44,117 bases of DNA from Limnochordia bacterium (GTDB lineage Bacteria; Bacillota; Limnochordia; Darwinibacteriales; DTU012): assembly GCA_007116145.1 (NCBI GenBank), contig SKJB01000137.1:1-44117 (forward strand). The letters are read 5' to 3'. This document shows positions 26,542-35,408 of the stretch, in pieces. The notes below the pieces were generated by a model. The model searched no databases. It worked only from the letters and a program-made list of their open reading frames with translations, and had not been told where the DNA came from. How positions within the stretch are numbered: position 1 is the stretch's first letter; each line of letters starts with the position of its first letter. Both the position numbers and the translations under genes were made by a program.

Positions 26542-27207
26542 TCATTGTCTGAAACGAGTAGGTAACTCCAAGGGGACTTCATGCCAATGGAAACCAAATG
26601 GTCCTGTCATCACAGCAGTTTTAAGATATCTATTTTGATCACCTATATACAGTGTAAGCTGGTACTTATCCCAAAGGCTGCCGTAATAGTCGTTTAGTGG
26701 ACCTTTGTCAAATTCCTTACTTCTTGCCGCAGCCGAGGCTATGTAGCGGGTAAAATCTGTTGCATGTTGATTAATCTCTGAGTGGCTTAAAAGTCCGCTA
26801 ATGTACATTTCCACGAGCTGATTATCTTGATCAATCTCGATCTGGATTGCTGTAACGGAAGGGTGTAGAGTTAGGTAGGATGCAATCGAATCTTCGATCA
26901 CATTTTGAGGTATGCTGGGTATCCGGTCAATGTATGTCTCTAAAAGATGCACGCTAATAGCTATGATCAGTGTACTTGTAAATAAAAGAGAAAGAACGGT
27001 AAACATCCTTAAATTTGTTCGCATCCCTCTAATTGATACTGTTTCGTTTCTCGATGACCAAACGTAATTAATAAAGATAATCAGTATCCCAAGCGGTGTG
27101 ACCATCGATATTACCGTGGTAATAGCACTATCAGGTTCAATGATCCGTGTATAGAGATAGGCGATCCCAATAAGACAAACAACAAAAAAATTTCTACTAA
27201 ATTTCAT
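26542..27207 (-). CDS. Hypothetical membrane protein, 221 aa
   Basis: I do not recognise this protein. It has three hydrophobic segments (about 5-22, 30-48, 67-90) followed by a soluble C-terminal domain of about 130 residues (91-221) that is probably extracellular. The soluble part contains a Trp/Tyr-rich segment (DYYGSLWDKYQLTLYIGD) and an HWHEVPLELP tail. AGGAGGT precedes the ATG. It is divergent from galU and stands alone. Confidence 0.7.
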   Translation of the reverse strand: MKFSRNFFVVCLIGIAYLYTRIIEPDSAITTVISMVTPLGILIIFINYVWSSRNETVSIRGMRTNLRMFTVLSLLFTSTLIIAISVHLLETYIDRIPSIPQNVIEDSIASYLTLHPSVTAIQIEIDQDNQLVEMYISGLLSHSEINQHATDFTRYIASAAARSKEFDKGPLNDYYGSLWDKYQLTLYIGDQNRYLKTAVMTGPFGFHWHEVPLELPTRFRQ

Positions 27208-27315
27208 GACATGTTTACCTCCTATGGTAACTTGTTTCCGCCTAGTACGGTTAGTCTTTTAGATTAATTATACACTATATGGACTGTTTTGTCATTTTCT
27301 GGTGTAAAGTTTAGC

Positions 27316-27371
27316 AGTAACCCACTATGTACAGTGGGCACCATCAGCGCAAGGAATGGTGGGAAGTTACT
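27316..27371 (+). promoter_or_regulatory. Candidate structured RNA leader of galU
   Basis: Three sets of complementary arms are nested: AGTAAC/GTTACT as a closing stem, CCCACT/AGTGGG with a six-base loop, and CACCAT/ATGGTG with an 11-base loop, giving a three-way junction. CCCAC can also pair with GTGGG at 27360-27364, so two folds compete. Downstream, CTCCTTT at 27390-27396 is complementary to the galU site AAAGGAG at 27432-27438. I recognise no known riboswitch class. Confidence 0.4.
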
Positions 27372-27446
27372 AATCATAGTAGGAATTCCCTCCTTTATTG
27401 GCGAACTGGTTACACATACCAACTAAATGAAAAAGGAGTTTTTCCT

Positions 27447-28319
27447 ATGCAAGTACGTAAAGCGGTTATTCCAGCCGCTGGTTTGGGAACAAGGTTTTTA
27501 CCAGCTACTAAAGCGCAACCAAAGGAAATGCTACCAATTGTAGATAAGCCCACAATGCAATACATAATCGAAGAAGCAGTACAGTCTGGAATTGAGGAAA
27601 TATTAATCATTACTGGAAGAAATAAGAGTTCTATTGAGAATCATTTTGACAAATCGATTGAACTCGAGCTCGAACTAGAAAAAAAGAGGAATCTAGAATT
27701 ACTTGAGCTTGTACGGGATATTTCTGATATGATTAATATTCACTATATTCGGCAGAAGGAGCCAAAGGGGCTTGGGCATGCAATTTATTGTGCTAAAAGT
27801 TTTGTCGAGCACGAACCTTTTGCTGTACTGCTCGGTGATGACATCGTAGATGCAAAAACCCCATGTCTAAAGCAACTAATCGAAGCTTACGGCGAATTGC
27901 AGACCACGATTTTAGGTGTGCAGGAAGTAGCACACCAGGATGTGCACAAATACGGGATTGTCCGTGGACGCCAGTTAAGTCCCGAAGTTTATCAGGTCGA
28001 TGACTTGATTGAAAAACCCCCCGTAGACCAAGCACCTTCTAATGTTGCCATATTAGGTCGCTATATTATTACACCACAAATCTTTACGATACTAGAACAT
28101 ACTCTGCCGGGTAAGGGTGGAGAAATTCAATTGACGGACGCGCTCAAGGAACTAGCCACGCTCGAAGGCATGCATGCGTATATATTTGCTGGAAAACGTT
28201 ATGATGTTGGTGACAAACTTGGTTTCATACAAGCAACCATCGAATTTGCTTTAAAACGAGAGGATTTACGAGCACCTTTGATGGACTATCTGCAAAAGTT
28301 AATGCTAGGGATATCTTGA
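27447..28319 (+). CDS. galU: UTP-glucose-1-phosphate uridylyltransferase
   Basis: A 290-residue nucleotidyltransferase that makes UDP-glucose from UTP and glucose 1-phosphate. The N-terminal nucleotide loop is AAGLGTRFLPATKAQPKEML, followed by PTMQYIIEEAVQSG and, further on, LGHAIYCAK and LLGDDIVDA with the metal-binding aspartate. VGDKLGFIQA is near the end. Length matches bacterial GalU. The ATG at 27447 has AAAGGAG 8 bases upstream; the longer frame from 27327 runs through the leader and is rejected. A terminator follows at 28430. galE is 7 kb away. Confidence 0.95.
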   Translation: MQVRKAVIPAAGLGTRFLPATKAQPKEMLPIVDKPTMQYIIEEAVQSGIEEILIITGRNKSSIENHFDKSIELELELEKKRNLELLELVRDISDMINIHYIRQKEPKGLGHAIYCAKSFVEHEPFAVLLGDDIVDAKTPCLKQLIEAYGELQTTILGVQEVAHQDVHKYGIVRGRQLSPEVYQVDDLIEKPPVDQAPSNVAILGRYIITPQIFTILEHTLPGKGGEIQLTDALKELATLEGMHAYIFAGKRYDVGDKLGFIQATIEFALKREDLRAPLMDYLQKLMLGIS

Positions 28320-28338
28320 GGAAGAGGGGGTAGGTCTT

Positions 28339-28413
28339 GTGGATGGCGTTTTCCTGCAGGCCAAGTTTGTGCCTTCTGTGGAGCGCAGCCTCGGTGTGGT
28401 GACAGCAGACTAG
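28339..28413 (+). CDS. Possible 24-aa small ORF after galU
   Basis: A GTG at 28339 has AGAGGGGG 8 bases upstream and opens a 24-codon frame (MDGVFLQAKF...VVTAD) that ends before the galU terminator. The ribosome site is strong but the peptide is too short to judge and matches nothing I know. Confidence 0.22.
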   Translation: MDGVFLQAKFVPSVERSLGVVTAD

Positions 28414-28429
28414 AAAACAGACGATTGAC

Positions 28430-28462
28430 AAGGTCTTTAGACAATGAAGGCCTTCGTTTTTT
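28430..28462 (+). terminator. Intrinsic terminator of galU
   Basis: AAGGTCTT and AAGGCCTT pair through eight positions (one G-U) around a nine-base loop and are followed by CG and six T residues. Confidence 0.7.
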
Positions 28463-28639
28463 ACTCCCATATTGATCTACATCGCACCCAACCATATCCT
28501 TCTCCGTACTTTTTCCCGTACTGCTACCCCTTAGCCTTTGTGTAATCAAAGCAGGATATCAATGCAAAATTAGAGAAAGTACACCAGTGTTATGCTGATG
28601 AACTAGCTTAATTAGCAAGTGGTGGGAGGGCAATAGAGC

Positions 28640-29476
28640 GTGAAGCCTAATCAATTGGTAGCACCCGTCCTCAAGTGGGTAGGCGGCAAACGTCAATTAG
28701 TGCATACGATAGCTAAATGTATCCCCGAAAGGATCTCAACGTATTACGAGCCGTTTCTAGGCGGGGGTGCAGTTTTATTTCATGTACAGCCGAAAAAGGC
28801 GGTTGTGAACGACTTGAATGAAGACTTGGTTAATGTTTATCAAGCGATAAAGGATGATGTTGAAGGGCTAATCGACGATTTAAGATTACATAGGAATGAA
28901 AGAGAGTATTACTACAAAATAAGAGCCGTGGATAGAAATAAGAAAGCTTTTGGTGAGCTAACGGATTTGCAAAAAGCCTCGCGGATTATCTACCTGAACA
29001 AGACCTGTTATAACGGTTTATTTAGGGTAAATAGTCAAGGAGAGTTTAATTCTCCGTTTGGCAAGTATAAAAATCCGAATATCGTTAATGAGGGAACACT
29101 CCGAGCAGTGAGTAAGTATTTAAATGCTGCAGAGATTACCTTGAGAAATCAGGACTTTGCCGACGCGATAAAAGGGGCCAAAAAAGGTAGTTTTGTTTAT
29201 TTTGACCCGCCCTATGATCCTATTTCATCAAGTGCAAACTTTACTGGATATAATCGGGGTGGATTTGGTCGAGATGAGCAAACAAGGTTGAAAGTATTGT
29301 GCGATGGGTTAAACAAGAAAGGGATTCACTTCTTGCTCTCTAATTCAGCTACAGATTTTATTTTAGATCTGTATAAGGACTATACGATTGAGTTTGTTAG
29401 AGCGAAACGAGCGATCAACTCAAAGGGAGATAAGCGTGGTGAGGTGAACGAGGTGCTAGTGACCAATTATGGCTAA
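28640..29476 (+). CDS. Dam-family DNA adenine methyltransferase (orphan)
   Basis: A 278-residue N6-adenine methyltransferase of the D12/Dam (alpha) class. KWVGGKRQL (12-20) and EPFLGGGAV (37-45) form the SAM site, NDLNEDLVNVYQAI is the adenine-pocket region, GLFRVNSQGEFNSPFGKY is the Dam/DpnM hallmark, and DPPY (189-192) is the catalytic motif. The class usually methylates GATC. Start is GTG with GGTGGGAGGG upstream. No restriction endonuclease gene is adjacent, so it is probably a solitary methylase used in regulation, repair or protection from foreign restriction. It is preceded by gene-poor sequence, as is common for acquired genes. Confidence 0.92.
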   Translation: MKPNQLVAPVLKWVGGKRQLVHTIAKCIPERISTYYEPFLGGGAVLFHVQPKKAVVNDLNEDLVNVYQAIKDDVEGLIDDLRLHRNEREYYYKIRAVDRNKKAFGELTDLQKASRIIYLNKTCYNGLFRVNSQGEFNSPFGKYKNPNIVNEGTLRAVSKYLNAAEITLRNQDFADAIKGAKKGSFVYFDPPYDPISSSANFTGYNRGGFGRDEQTRLKVLCDGLNKKGIHFLLSNSATDFILDLYKDYTIEFVRAKRAINSKGDKRGEVNEVLVTNYG

Positions 29477-29547
29477 ATCTAAGAATGAGTCTCTACAGAA
29501 GATTTGTTAATCAGAAGGATATTAAATCTTAGCAGGAGGGTAAATAT

Positions 29548-29931
29548 ATGAAACACCAAGTAGATGGTTTTATTCAGACTCTGAAATTTAATAGCGATGG
29601 ACTGATTCCCGCTGTAATTCAGGATGTGGACAACAAAGAAGTATTAATGGTAGCGTATATGAATGCTGAGTCGCTTAAGCAGACGATTGTAACCAAGAAA
29701 GCGACCTATTTTAGCCGTAGCCGCAATAAATTATGGCTAAAGGGAGAGACATCGGGACATTTTCAGCATGTACGTACTATTCGATTTGATTGTGATCGTG
29801 ATACCTTGCTGATTGAGGTTGAGCAGGTAGGTGTCGCTTGTCACGAGGGATACAGATCTTGTTTCTTTCGTGAAGCTGTTATTGAAGGTGAAACGGTTGC
29901 AGAGGTTTTGTGCGCTAAGAAACCAAACTAA
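29548..29931 (+). CDS. hisI: Phosphoribosyl-AMP cyclohydrolase
   Basis: A 127-residue zinc/magnesium enzyme that opens the adenine ring of PR-AMP in step three of histidine synthesis. Family motifs are complete: [31 protein letters not shown], the metal site FDCDRDTLL and [12 protein letters not shown]. No HisE pyrophosphohydrolase domain is fused, as length stops at the cyclohydrolase. GGAGGG precedes the ATG. hisG follows after 15 bases. Confidence 0.96.
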   Translation: MKHQVDGFIQTLKFNSDGLIPAVIQDVDNKEVLMVAYMNAESLKQTIVTKKATYFSRSRNKLWLKGETSGHFQHVRTIRFDCDRDTLLIEVEQVGVACHEGYRSCFFREAVIEGETVAEVLCAKKPN

Positions 29932-29946
29932 GAGGGAGGACCTATA

Positions 29947-30834
29947 TTGTTAAGACTAGTGTTACCATCGGGTAGCCTGCAGAAAGGCACCACGGAAATG
30001 TTTGAACATGCAGATCTGGGTATAAGTACTCCGGATTCTCGTTGCTATGAAGCAACGATTGATGATCCAAGGGTGGAAATGGTACGTTGGATGCGGCCGC
30101 AAGAAATACCGTTATATGTGAGTGAAGGCCTGTTTGATGTAGGTATAGCCGGTTATGATTGGATTGTTGAGCAAGGATGCAAAGAGAGTGTGGAACTTGT
30201 CACCAAACTTAACTATAGTAAACAAACAAATCGTCCCGTGCGCATTGTGGTGGCGATTTCAGAATCGGAAGACATCAATAGTGTAGAAGAGATTCGGCCT
30301 GGGAGTAAAGTGACGACGGAGTATGTAGGGTTATCTAAAGAGTATTTTAAGCAGTTAGGCATTCCGGTTAAGGTGGAGTTCTCTTATGGGGCTACCGAAG
30401 CTAAAATTCCAGAGATTGCCCAGGTAGCTGTAGAGCTAACAGAGAGTGGATCGAGTTTGCGGGCTAATCGTCTAAAAATTATCGGGACAATAATGGAATC
30501 GAGTACGATGTTTATTGCGAATAAGGTTAGTTGGAATGATCCGGTTAAGCGTAAGCATATTGAGGATTTAGTGACACTTTTACTCGGTACCCTAGATGCA
30601 AGGGGAAAAGTTCTCATTAAGATGAATGTGTGCGAGTCTTGCCTTGATGCTATTATGACTGTATTGCCTTCTATGAAAACACCGACAGTGTCGCAGTTGT
30701 TTGGAGGAAGAACCGGTTACTTGGCAGTGGAGTCTGTTGTGGAAAAATCGACGATCAATGTGTTAATTCCAAAGCTCAAAGCAATAGGAGCAGAGGATAT
30801 TATCGAATTGCCAATTTGCAAGGTGATTCGTTAG
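29947..30834 (+). CDS. hisG: ATP phosphoribosyltransferase, long form
   Basis: A 295-residue HisG that catalyses the first step of histidine synthesis. The catalytic domain (1-210) begins LRLVLPSGSLQKGT and includes GLFDVGIAGYDWI. The C-terminal regulatory HisG_C domain (about 215-295) is present, so this is the long form that binds histidine for feedback inhibition and does not need HisZ. Start is TTG with GAGGGAGG upstream. Only hisI and hisG are together here; the other his genes must be elsewhere. Confidence 0.94.
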   Translation: MLRLVLPSGSLQKGTTEMFEHADLGISTPDSRCYEATIDDPRVEMVRWMRPQEIPLYVSEGLFDVGIAGYDWIVEQGCKESVELVTKLNYSKQTNRPVRIVVAISESEDINSVEEIRPGSKVTTEYVGLSKEYFKQLGIPVKVEFSYGATEAKIPEIAQVAVELTESGSSLRANRLKIIGTIMESSTMFIANKVSWNDPVKRKHIEDLVTLLLGTLDARGKVLIKMNVCESCLDAIMTVLPSMKTPTVSQLFGGRTGYLAVESVVEKSTINVLIPKLKAIGAEDIIELPICKVIR

Positions 30835-30874
30835 GAGTAGAGTAAGTAATCCTATTTACAGGAGTGTAGATTAG

Positions 30875-31666
30875 ATGCGACAGGATTTGGTTCAAATACG
30901 ATGGTATGAGGGAGTGTTTGCGCGTAATTCTCGTCGCGCTTTTTACGACAAACCGATAGACCCAGTTAAAGCGGGTAAATTAGCAGAAACTGCACGTATT
31001 CTCAGCGAAGATAGTGTCCGCATTGAATTGGTGCTGAGTGGAACAAGTACAATCTTTAAAGGTATAGTCGGTGGATATGGAAAAATTGAGTATGCACCGG
31101 CTTATGTAGCCTTTATTGGAGATACGACTGATCCCCATGTCCAACAAAAAATTGGGTACTACGGAGAGTGTTTTATACTCGAAGCCACCATGTTAGGTCT
31201 AGGAACCTGCTGGGTGAGTGCGATGTTTAATCCTGCTCAGGTATGTGAACAGTTTCAACTACGCCCAACAGAGGAGGTTTTCGCGGTCTCGCCGATCGGG
31301 TTACCGCCGCCAGGCTATCGCCGCACCGATCGGCTACTTAGGGCGCTGTCAGGTAGCAAGAGAAGACGAGGTTTAGATAGTTTAGTACAGGGGGTTAAAG
31401 TCTATGAACTACCAGATTGGATTGTGGGTGGTTTAACGGCAGTCCAGGTAGCTCCCTCTGCTGTTAACTCTCAACCTTGGGTATTCGAGGTGTTACCCGG
31501 GTGTGTAAAGCTGAAAAACCGACCCAAACTTATCCATAAATTTGTAAACCCAGGAATTGATTGGGGCATCGCAATGCTGCATTTTGAGTTAGGAGCACTA
31601 GAACGAAGGAAACCAGGCACATGGAAACTGCTTTCGGATCCTTATGTTGCAAGTTATCATACATAG
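30875..31666 (+). CDS. Nitroreductase family protein, TM1586 type
   Basis: A 263-residue protein with two nitroreductase half-domains. FARNSRRAFYDKPIDPVK at the N-terminus is the typical FMN phosphate-contact stretch. GYYGECFILEATMLGLGTCWVSAMFN forms the helix and loop over the flavin, and VAPSAVNSQPWVFEV in the second half is a repeated flavin-contact motif. The fusion of two halves in one chain is the TM1586-like (putative TM nitroreductase) layout. AGGAG precedes the ATG. It follows hisG by 40 bases and could share its transcript. Confidence 0.85.
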   Translation: MRQDLVQIRWYEGVFARNSRRAFYDKPIDPVKAGKLAETARILSEDSVRIELVLSGTSTIFKGIVGGYGKIEYAPAYVAFIGDTTDPHVQQKIGYYGECFILEATMLGLGTCWVSAMFNPAQVCEQFQLRPTEEVFAVSPIGLPPPGYRRTDRLLRALSGSKRRRGLDSLVQGVKVYELPDWIVGGLTAVQVAPSAVNSQPWVFEVLPGCVKLKNRPKLIHKFVNPGIDWGIAMLHFELGALERRKPGTWKLLSDPYVASYHT

Positions 31667-31738
31667 AGTATGGAGAACTATATGTGGTAGAATATACCCA
31701 ACGGTCAGTAAATGCTCACTACAGGAAGGTAAGAGAAA

Positions 31739-33343
31739 ATGATAAGTACAAATGGTGTATCCCTCCGCTATGGAGGACAAGTTTTATTTGAGAATGTTAC
31801 GATTCAATTCACACCTGGGAATTGTTATGGGCTAATAGGCGCAAATGGCGCTGGTAAATCTACATTCCTCAAGATTCTAGCTGGCGAGATTGAGGCAAAT
31901 AAGGGAGACATAGTCATTACTCCTGGTGAGAGGTTGGCCGTGCTGAAACAAAATCACTATGAGTTCGATGATTGCGAGGTTCTAAAAACTGTTATTATGG
32001 GGCATAAACGCCTGTGTGATATCATGGATGAGAAGGAATTACTCTATGCCAAGCCTGAATGCTCCGAGGAGGACGGAATTCGTTTGTCTGAATTAGAGGG
32101 TGAATTTCTTGAACTCAATGGGTGGGAAGCAGAAGCAGATGCAGCTATTTTATTAAGTGGACTTGGAATTGGTGAGGAATTTCACTATAAGATTATGAAG
32201 GATTTAGACGGAAACGATAAAGTGCGAGTCCTCTTAGCACAAGCTCTATTTGGCAACCCTGATATCTTATTACTGGATGAACCGACAAACCATTTAGATA
32301 CTGCCTCGATTACATGGTTAGAAAACTTTTTGATTAACTTCGAGAATACTGTTATTGTTGTTTCCCACGACCGTCACTTTCTCAATAAAGTGTGTACACA
32401 TACGGCAGATTGCGATTTTGGTAAGATTCAGCTCTATGTAGGAAACTATGACTTTTGGTATCAGTCTAGTCAATTTGCTCTCCAACAAGCTAGAGATGTA
32501 AACAAAAAAATGGAGACGAAGGTTAAAGAATTGCAAGAATTTATTCGCCGCTTTAGTGCTAATGCATCGAAGTCGAAGCAGGCAACGTCGCGTAAACGTT
32601 TGTTGGAGAAGATCACATTTGAGGATATAAAACCCTCAACCCGTAAGTATCCCTTTGTGGATTTTAAACCCGATCGTGAAGCTGGAAATGATTTGTTGTC
32701 TGTAAGAGATTTACAAGTGACTGTTGATGGTGAGCAAGTTTTAGACAGTATTAGCTTCACTGTCGATAAAGGTGATAAGATTGCCTTTGTTGGTCCAAAT
32801 GGTCTAGCAAAAACAGTGCTGTACCAAGTGCTAATGGGGGAAGTGGTTCCATCAGGTGGTGAATTTAAGTGGGGTGTTACCACATCCCAAGCATATTTCC
32901 CGAGTGACAATTCCCAGTACTTTGATGGAGTTGATGTAAATCTTGTGGATTGGTTGCGACGCTATTCGCAAGATCAAACGGAGACCTACTTGCGGGGTTG
33001 GCTGGGTCGGATGCTGTTCTCTGGCGAAGAAGCGATGAAAAAGGCATCAGTTCTCTCGGGAGGCGAGAGAGTTCGGTGCATGTTGTCGCGTATGATGTTA
33101 TCGGGAGCGAATGTTTTAGTGTTCGATGAACCTACGAATCACCTTGATTTGGAGTCTATTACTGCGCTAAATAATGGGTTGGTCAACTACAGGGGGACTA
33201 TTCTATTTTCGTCCCATGATCGCCAGTTTGTGCAGACAATTGCGAATCGGATTATAGAAATTACGCCTAAAGGCTTAATTGATCGCCGAATGAGTTACAA
33301 TGAGTTCCTGGAAATCAACTCGAAAGGTCAGCGAAGCAAGTAA
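31739..33343 (+). CDS. ABC-F family ATPase (YkpA/YbiT-like)
   Basis: A 534-residue soluble protein with two ABC domains and no membrane domain. ABC-F proteins bind ribosomes and ease stalled or blocked translation. The first domain has Walker A GANGAGKST and LLLDEPTNHLD. The linker (about 245-300) is charged and helical. The second has LSGGERVRC and LVFDEPTNHLDLES. The second Walker A is GPNGLAKTV, with Ala where Gly is usual, and the first signature is LDGNDKVRVLLAQAL. From memory both variants occur in YkpA/YbiT relatives, so they are probably family traits rather than damage. Confidence 0.92.
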   Translation: MISTNGVSLRYGGQVLFENVTIQFTPGNCYGLIGANGAGKSTFLKILAGEIEANKGDIVITPGERLAVLKQNHYEFDDCEVLKTVIMGHKRLCDIMDEKELLYAKPECSEEDGIRLSELEGEFLELNGWEAEADAAILLSGLGIGEEFHYKIMKDLDGNDKVRVLLAQALFGNPDILLLDEPTNHLDTASITWLENFLINFENTVIVVSHDRHFLNKVCTHTADCDFGKIQLYVGNYDFWYQSSQFALQQARDVNKKMETKVKELQEFIRRFSANASKSKQATSRKRLLEKITFEDIKPSTRKYPFVDFKPDREAGNDLLSVRDLQVTVDGEQVLDSISFTVDKGDKIAFVGPNGLAKTVLYQVLMGEVVPSGGEFKWGVTTSQAYFPSDNSQYFDGVDVNLVDWLRRYSQDQTETYLRGWLGRMLFSGEEAMKKASVLSGGERVRCMLSRMMLSGANVLVFDEPTNHLDLESITALNNGLVNYRGTILFSSHDRQFVQTIANRIIEITPKGLIDRRMSYNEFLEINSKGQRSK

Positions 33344-33378
33344 TTGTGCGAATTACATCAAGCAAAGGATGCGATAAA

Positions 33379-34101
33379 ATGAACAAACCGCGAATTATAT
33401 GTGATGTAGATGGATGCTTAGTACCAGGAAGAGGTGATGCTTGGGACTTTCGTGGACTAGAGCAATTAGCCATAGATATTCAACAAAACAAGTTTGGGTT
33501 TGCGCTATGCTCAGGTCGTCCCGCTACATTTATAGAAGCACTAGCTCGGCAATTAATGATTAATCAGTATTGTATTTGCGAAAATGGGGCTCTACTGTTC
33601 CATCCCTTAACAAAAAAGGGGATTATTCATCCAGCTGTGCCCAAGGAGTTTGTCAAAGAACGACCACAGATCCAAAAGGTTTTGGAGGATTTAATTGCTG
33701 AAACAAATGTGGTGATTGAGTTAGGTAAAGACATTATGTTTAGTGTAAACGCGGCTGATAAATCCATGTTAGATGAGCTTTGTGGTAAGATACAAGCGAA
33801 ATTAAAAAATGCTCCAGTGGTTGTGGTGAATTCGAGCCGCTCTATTGAGGTTATTCCTCCAGGAGTAAATAAGGCAGCGGGCATGCACTTCTGGGCCGAA
33901 ATGGAGCAGGTTGAGCTTGCAGATATTCTCAGCATTGGGGATGCAGATAATGATTTAGAGATTTTAGAAGCGGCGAAAACTGCTGCTGCACCTGCTAACT
34001 GCACGGAAGCTGTCCGCGCCACTGTGGATTATGTTTCCGATCAAGTGATGGTGCAAGGGATCCTAGATATCTGTGGTAAAGCAGGAGAATTGGTCCGTTA
34101 A
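33379..34101 (+). CDS. HAD-superfamily phosphatase (Cof/SPP-like)
   Basis: A 240-residue HAD hydrolase. Motif I is ICDVDGCLVPG (Asp9, Asp11), motif II is the LCSGRP stretch, motif III is the lysine in GVNKAAGM and motif IV is SIGDADNDLEIL. A C2-type cap lies between motifs II and III, as in sugar or phosphoglycolate phosphatases. The ATG at 33379 follows AAAGGA; the longer frame starting at 33346 is just after the ABC-F stop and lacks a site. Probably co-transcribed with the ABC-F gene. Confidence 0.9.
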   Translation: MNKPRIICDVDGCLVPGRGDAWDFRGLEQLAIDIQQNKFGFALCSGRPATFIEALARQLMINQYCICENGALLFHPLTKKGIIHPAVPKEFVKERPQIQKVLEDLIAETNVVIELGKDIMFSVNAADKSMLDELCGKIQAKLKNAPVVVVNSSRSIEVIPPGVNKAAGMHFWAEMEQVELADILSIGDADNDLEILEAAKTAAAPANCTEAVRATVDYVSDQVMVQGILDICGKAGELVR

Positions 34102-34117
34102 GGGTTGGTAGATGACG

Positions 34118-34152
34118 GCGAAGGAGAGAGTAGGTTTCTACTCTCTCCTCGC
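34118..34152. terminator. Bidirectional hairpin between HAD and kelch genes
   Basis: GGAGAGAGTAG and CTACTCTCTCC form a perfect 11-bp stem around GTTT. There is no long T-tract. The genes on both sides converge here. Confidence 0.65.
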
Positions 34153-34177
34153 TAGCTTTGATCCGCGGACTTGTTGC

Positions 34178-35095
34178 TTAACTCGCACTAAACACTTCTA
34201 AGGATGTAAGTTCTGGCGCTCCGCCTCTGCCTCCGCTGCCTGCTACGATATAAATCTTATCCTTGTATTCTATAGCCTGTGAACCATGACGTCCACGTTC
34301 TAAGAGGCCAATGATTTCCCACTTGTTACAAGAGAGATCCAGACATTGTGTTTCGTTATGTGCAACCTTCTGGCCACTCTCTCCTCCAAAATATAATATT
34401 TTATTTCCAACATGTCCGATTCCACCTGCAGCGGTCCCAACAGGAAGTAGATCGTCTAGTGTTGACCATTTTTTGCTGGCAAAATCATAATAGTCAACTT
34501 CTCGAATGGTTGCAGCAAAAAAATCAGGAGAAGGAGGAGTGGTATCTCGCCCTCCGATAGCATACAATTTATCATTCATAACAATTGCAGGAAAGTGGTC
34601 GCGTGGGTGGGGCATATCAGGCAGTACTTCCCATTTTCCAGTACTAAGATCATAGGAGTCAAACCATCCTACCAGACCACTATAATGTCCATCAATGATT
34701 CCTCCCACCATATAGATCTTCCCGTTATAAAGTACTGTACCACAGGAACCTCTACGACGGGCAGCTGGTATCTCGACTCCTTTTTTCCAGGTGTCTGTTT
34801 TTGGATGATACTCATAAATGTTTTCTAGTGGAGTTTCTCTAGGATACTTTCCTGTCATAGCTCCCACGATATATATCGTGTCATTAATCGCTATGGCCTG
34901 AAAATGATGCATCTCTATAGGTGGAAGAGATAACTGTCTCCACGCATTAGTCTCAGGATCAAATTCTTCGACCGGTTGTATCCGTCTTCCTCCAAGCAGG
35001 TAGAACTTGTCATCTACCTTGACGAAAGAATTTTCATGACGTTTTGTCGGTTCGTTACTACAGTCAACTGTTTTCCAAACGCCTAGATTACTCAT
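34178..35095 (-). CDS. Kelch-repeat beta-propeller protein
   Basis: A 305-residue protein made almost entirely of about six kelch repeats. Each has the glycine pair and spaced Tyr/Trp, for example FYLLGGRRIQP, IYIVGAMTGKY, IYMVGGIIDGHYS, LYAIGGRDTT, ILYFGGESG and IYIVAGSGGRGG. No signal peptide or anchor is seen, so it should be cytosolic. It may act as a binding scaffold or, as in NanM, a sugar epimerase. AAAGGGGA precedes the ATG. It stands alone. Confidence 0.9.
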   Translation of the reverse strand: MSNLGVWKTVDCSNEPTKRHENSFVKVDDKFYLLGGRRIQPVEEFDPETNAWRQLSLPPIEMHHFQAIAINDTIYIVGAMTGKYPRETPLENIYEYHPKTDTWKKGVEIPAARRRGSCGTVLYNGKIYMVGGIIDGHYSGLVGWFDSYDLSTGKWEVLPDMPHPRDHFPAIVMNDKLYAIGGRDTTPPSPDFFAATIREVDYYDFASKKWSTLDDLLPVGTAAGGIGHVGNKILYFGGESGQKVAHNETQCLDLSCNKWEIIGLLERGRHGSQAIEYKDKIYIVAGSGGRGGAPELTSLEVFSAS

Positions 35096-35408
35096 ACCTG
35101 TTCCCCTTTCAGTTCCTCAATAATATCTTCCAGAAAACCCATGACACAGTCTATATTTAAAGACTAGCACGCTGTCTCTTCTACTATTCCCCATACGGGA
35201 TGGCTTTTCCTGCCAAAACAGTCACGAACTAATTGCTTTGGCTACCGAACGATGAATGCGAAGCAAGAGGAACTTTTCGAGCGAGCTCCTAAATAATAAA
35301 GGAAATTCCTATAGAATGTAGAAAAATAAGGGATGATTAGTCGAGACGCAGCTTGTAGAGGCGTTTGCATACATGGTCTTCAGAGCAAAATTTAGGAGGA
35401 AAGTGCTA
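35096..35408. other. Intergenic region between kelch and galE genes
   Basis: It carries the kelch ribosome site at the left and the galE site AGGAGGA (35394-35401) at the right. I find no convincing promoter, gene, riboswitch or repeat. A weak AGTCT/AGACT hairpin near 35150 is likely chance. Confidence 0.4.

Larger units (their letters stand above)
28320..28639. other. Non-coding stretch between galU and the Dam gene
   Basis: Apart from the possible small ORF and the terminator, I see no gene. The galU frame continues open for 51 codons after its stop and encodes a Cys-rich string (VCAFCGAQPRCGD), but this runs through the terminator and has no start. Short coding-like fragments near 28550-28610 might be gene remnants. 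The last part holds the ribosome site GGTGGGAGGG of the Dam gene. Confidence 0.4.

Noticed and set aside
27316-27446. Known riboswitch (TPP, c-di-GMP, purine, ZTP, cobalamin) before galU
   Set aside because: None of the conserved core sequences of these classes is present; only the stem pattern suggests regulation.
27327-27446. N-terminal 40-residue extension of GalU
   Set aside because: It runs through the hairpin leader, does not resemble GalU, and the internal ATG has a well-placed AAAGGAG.
28320-28475. Cys-rich 51-codon frame after galU as a real zinc-binding protein
   Set aside because: It has no start codon with a ribosome site, continues the galU frame past a stop, and runs through the intrinsic terminator.
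31739-33343. ABC-F gene as a degenerate, non-functional copy because of GLAKT in the second Walker A
   Set aside because: The lysine and threonine are kept, all other motifs are intact, and I recall the same change in YkpA/YbiT relatives.
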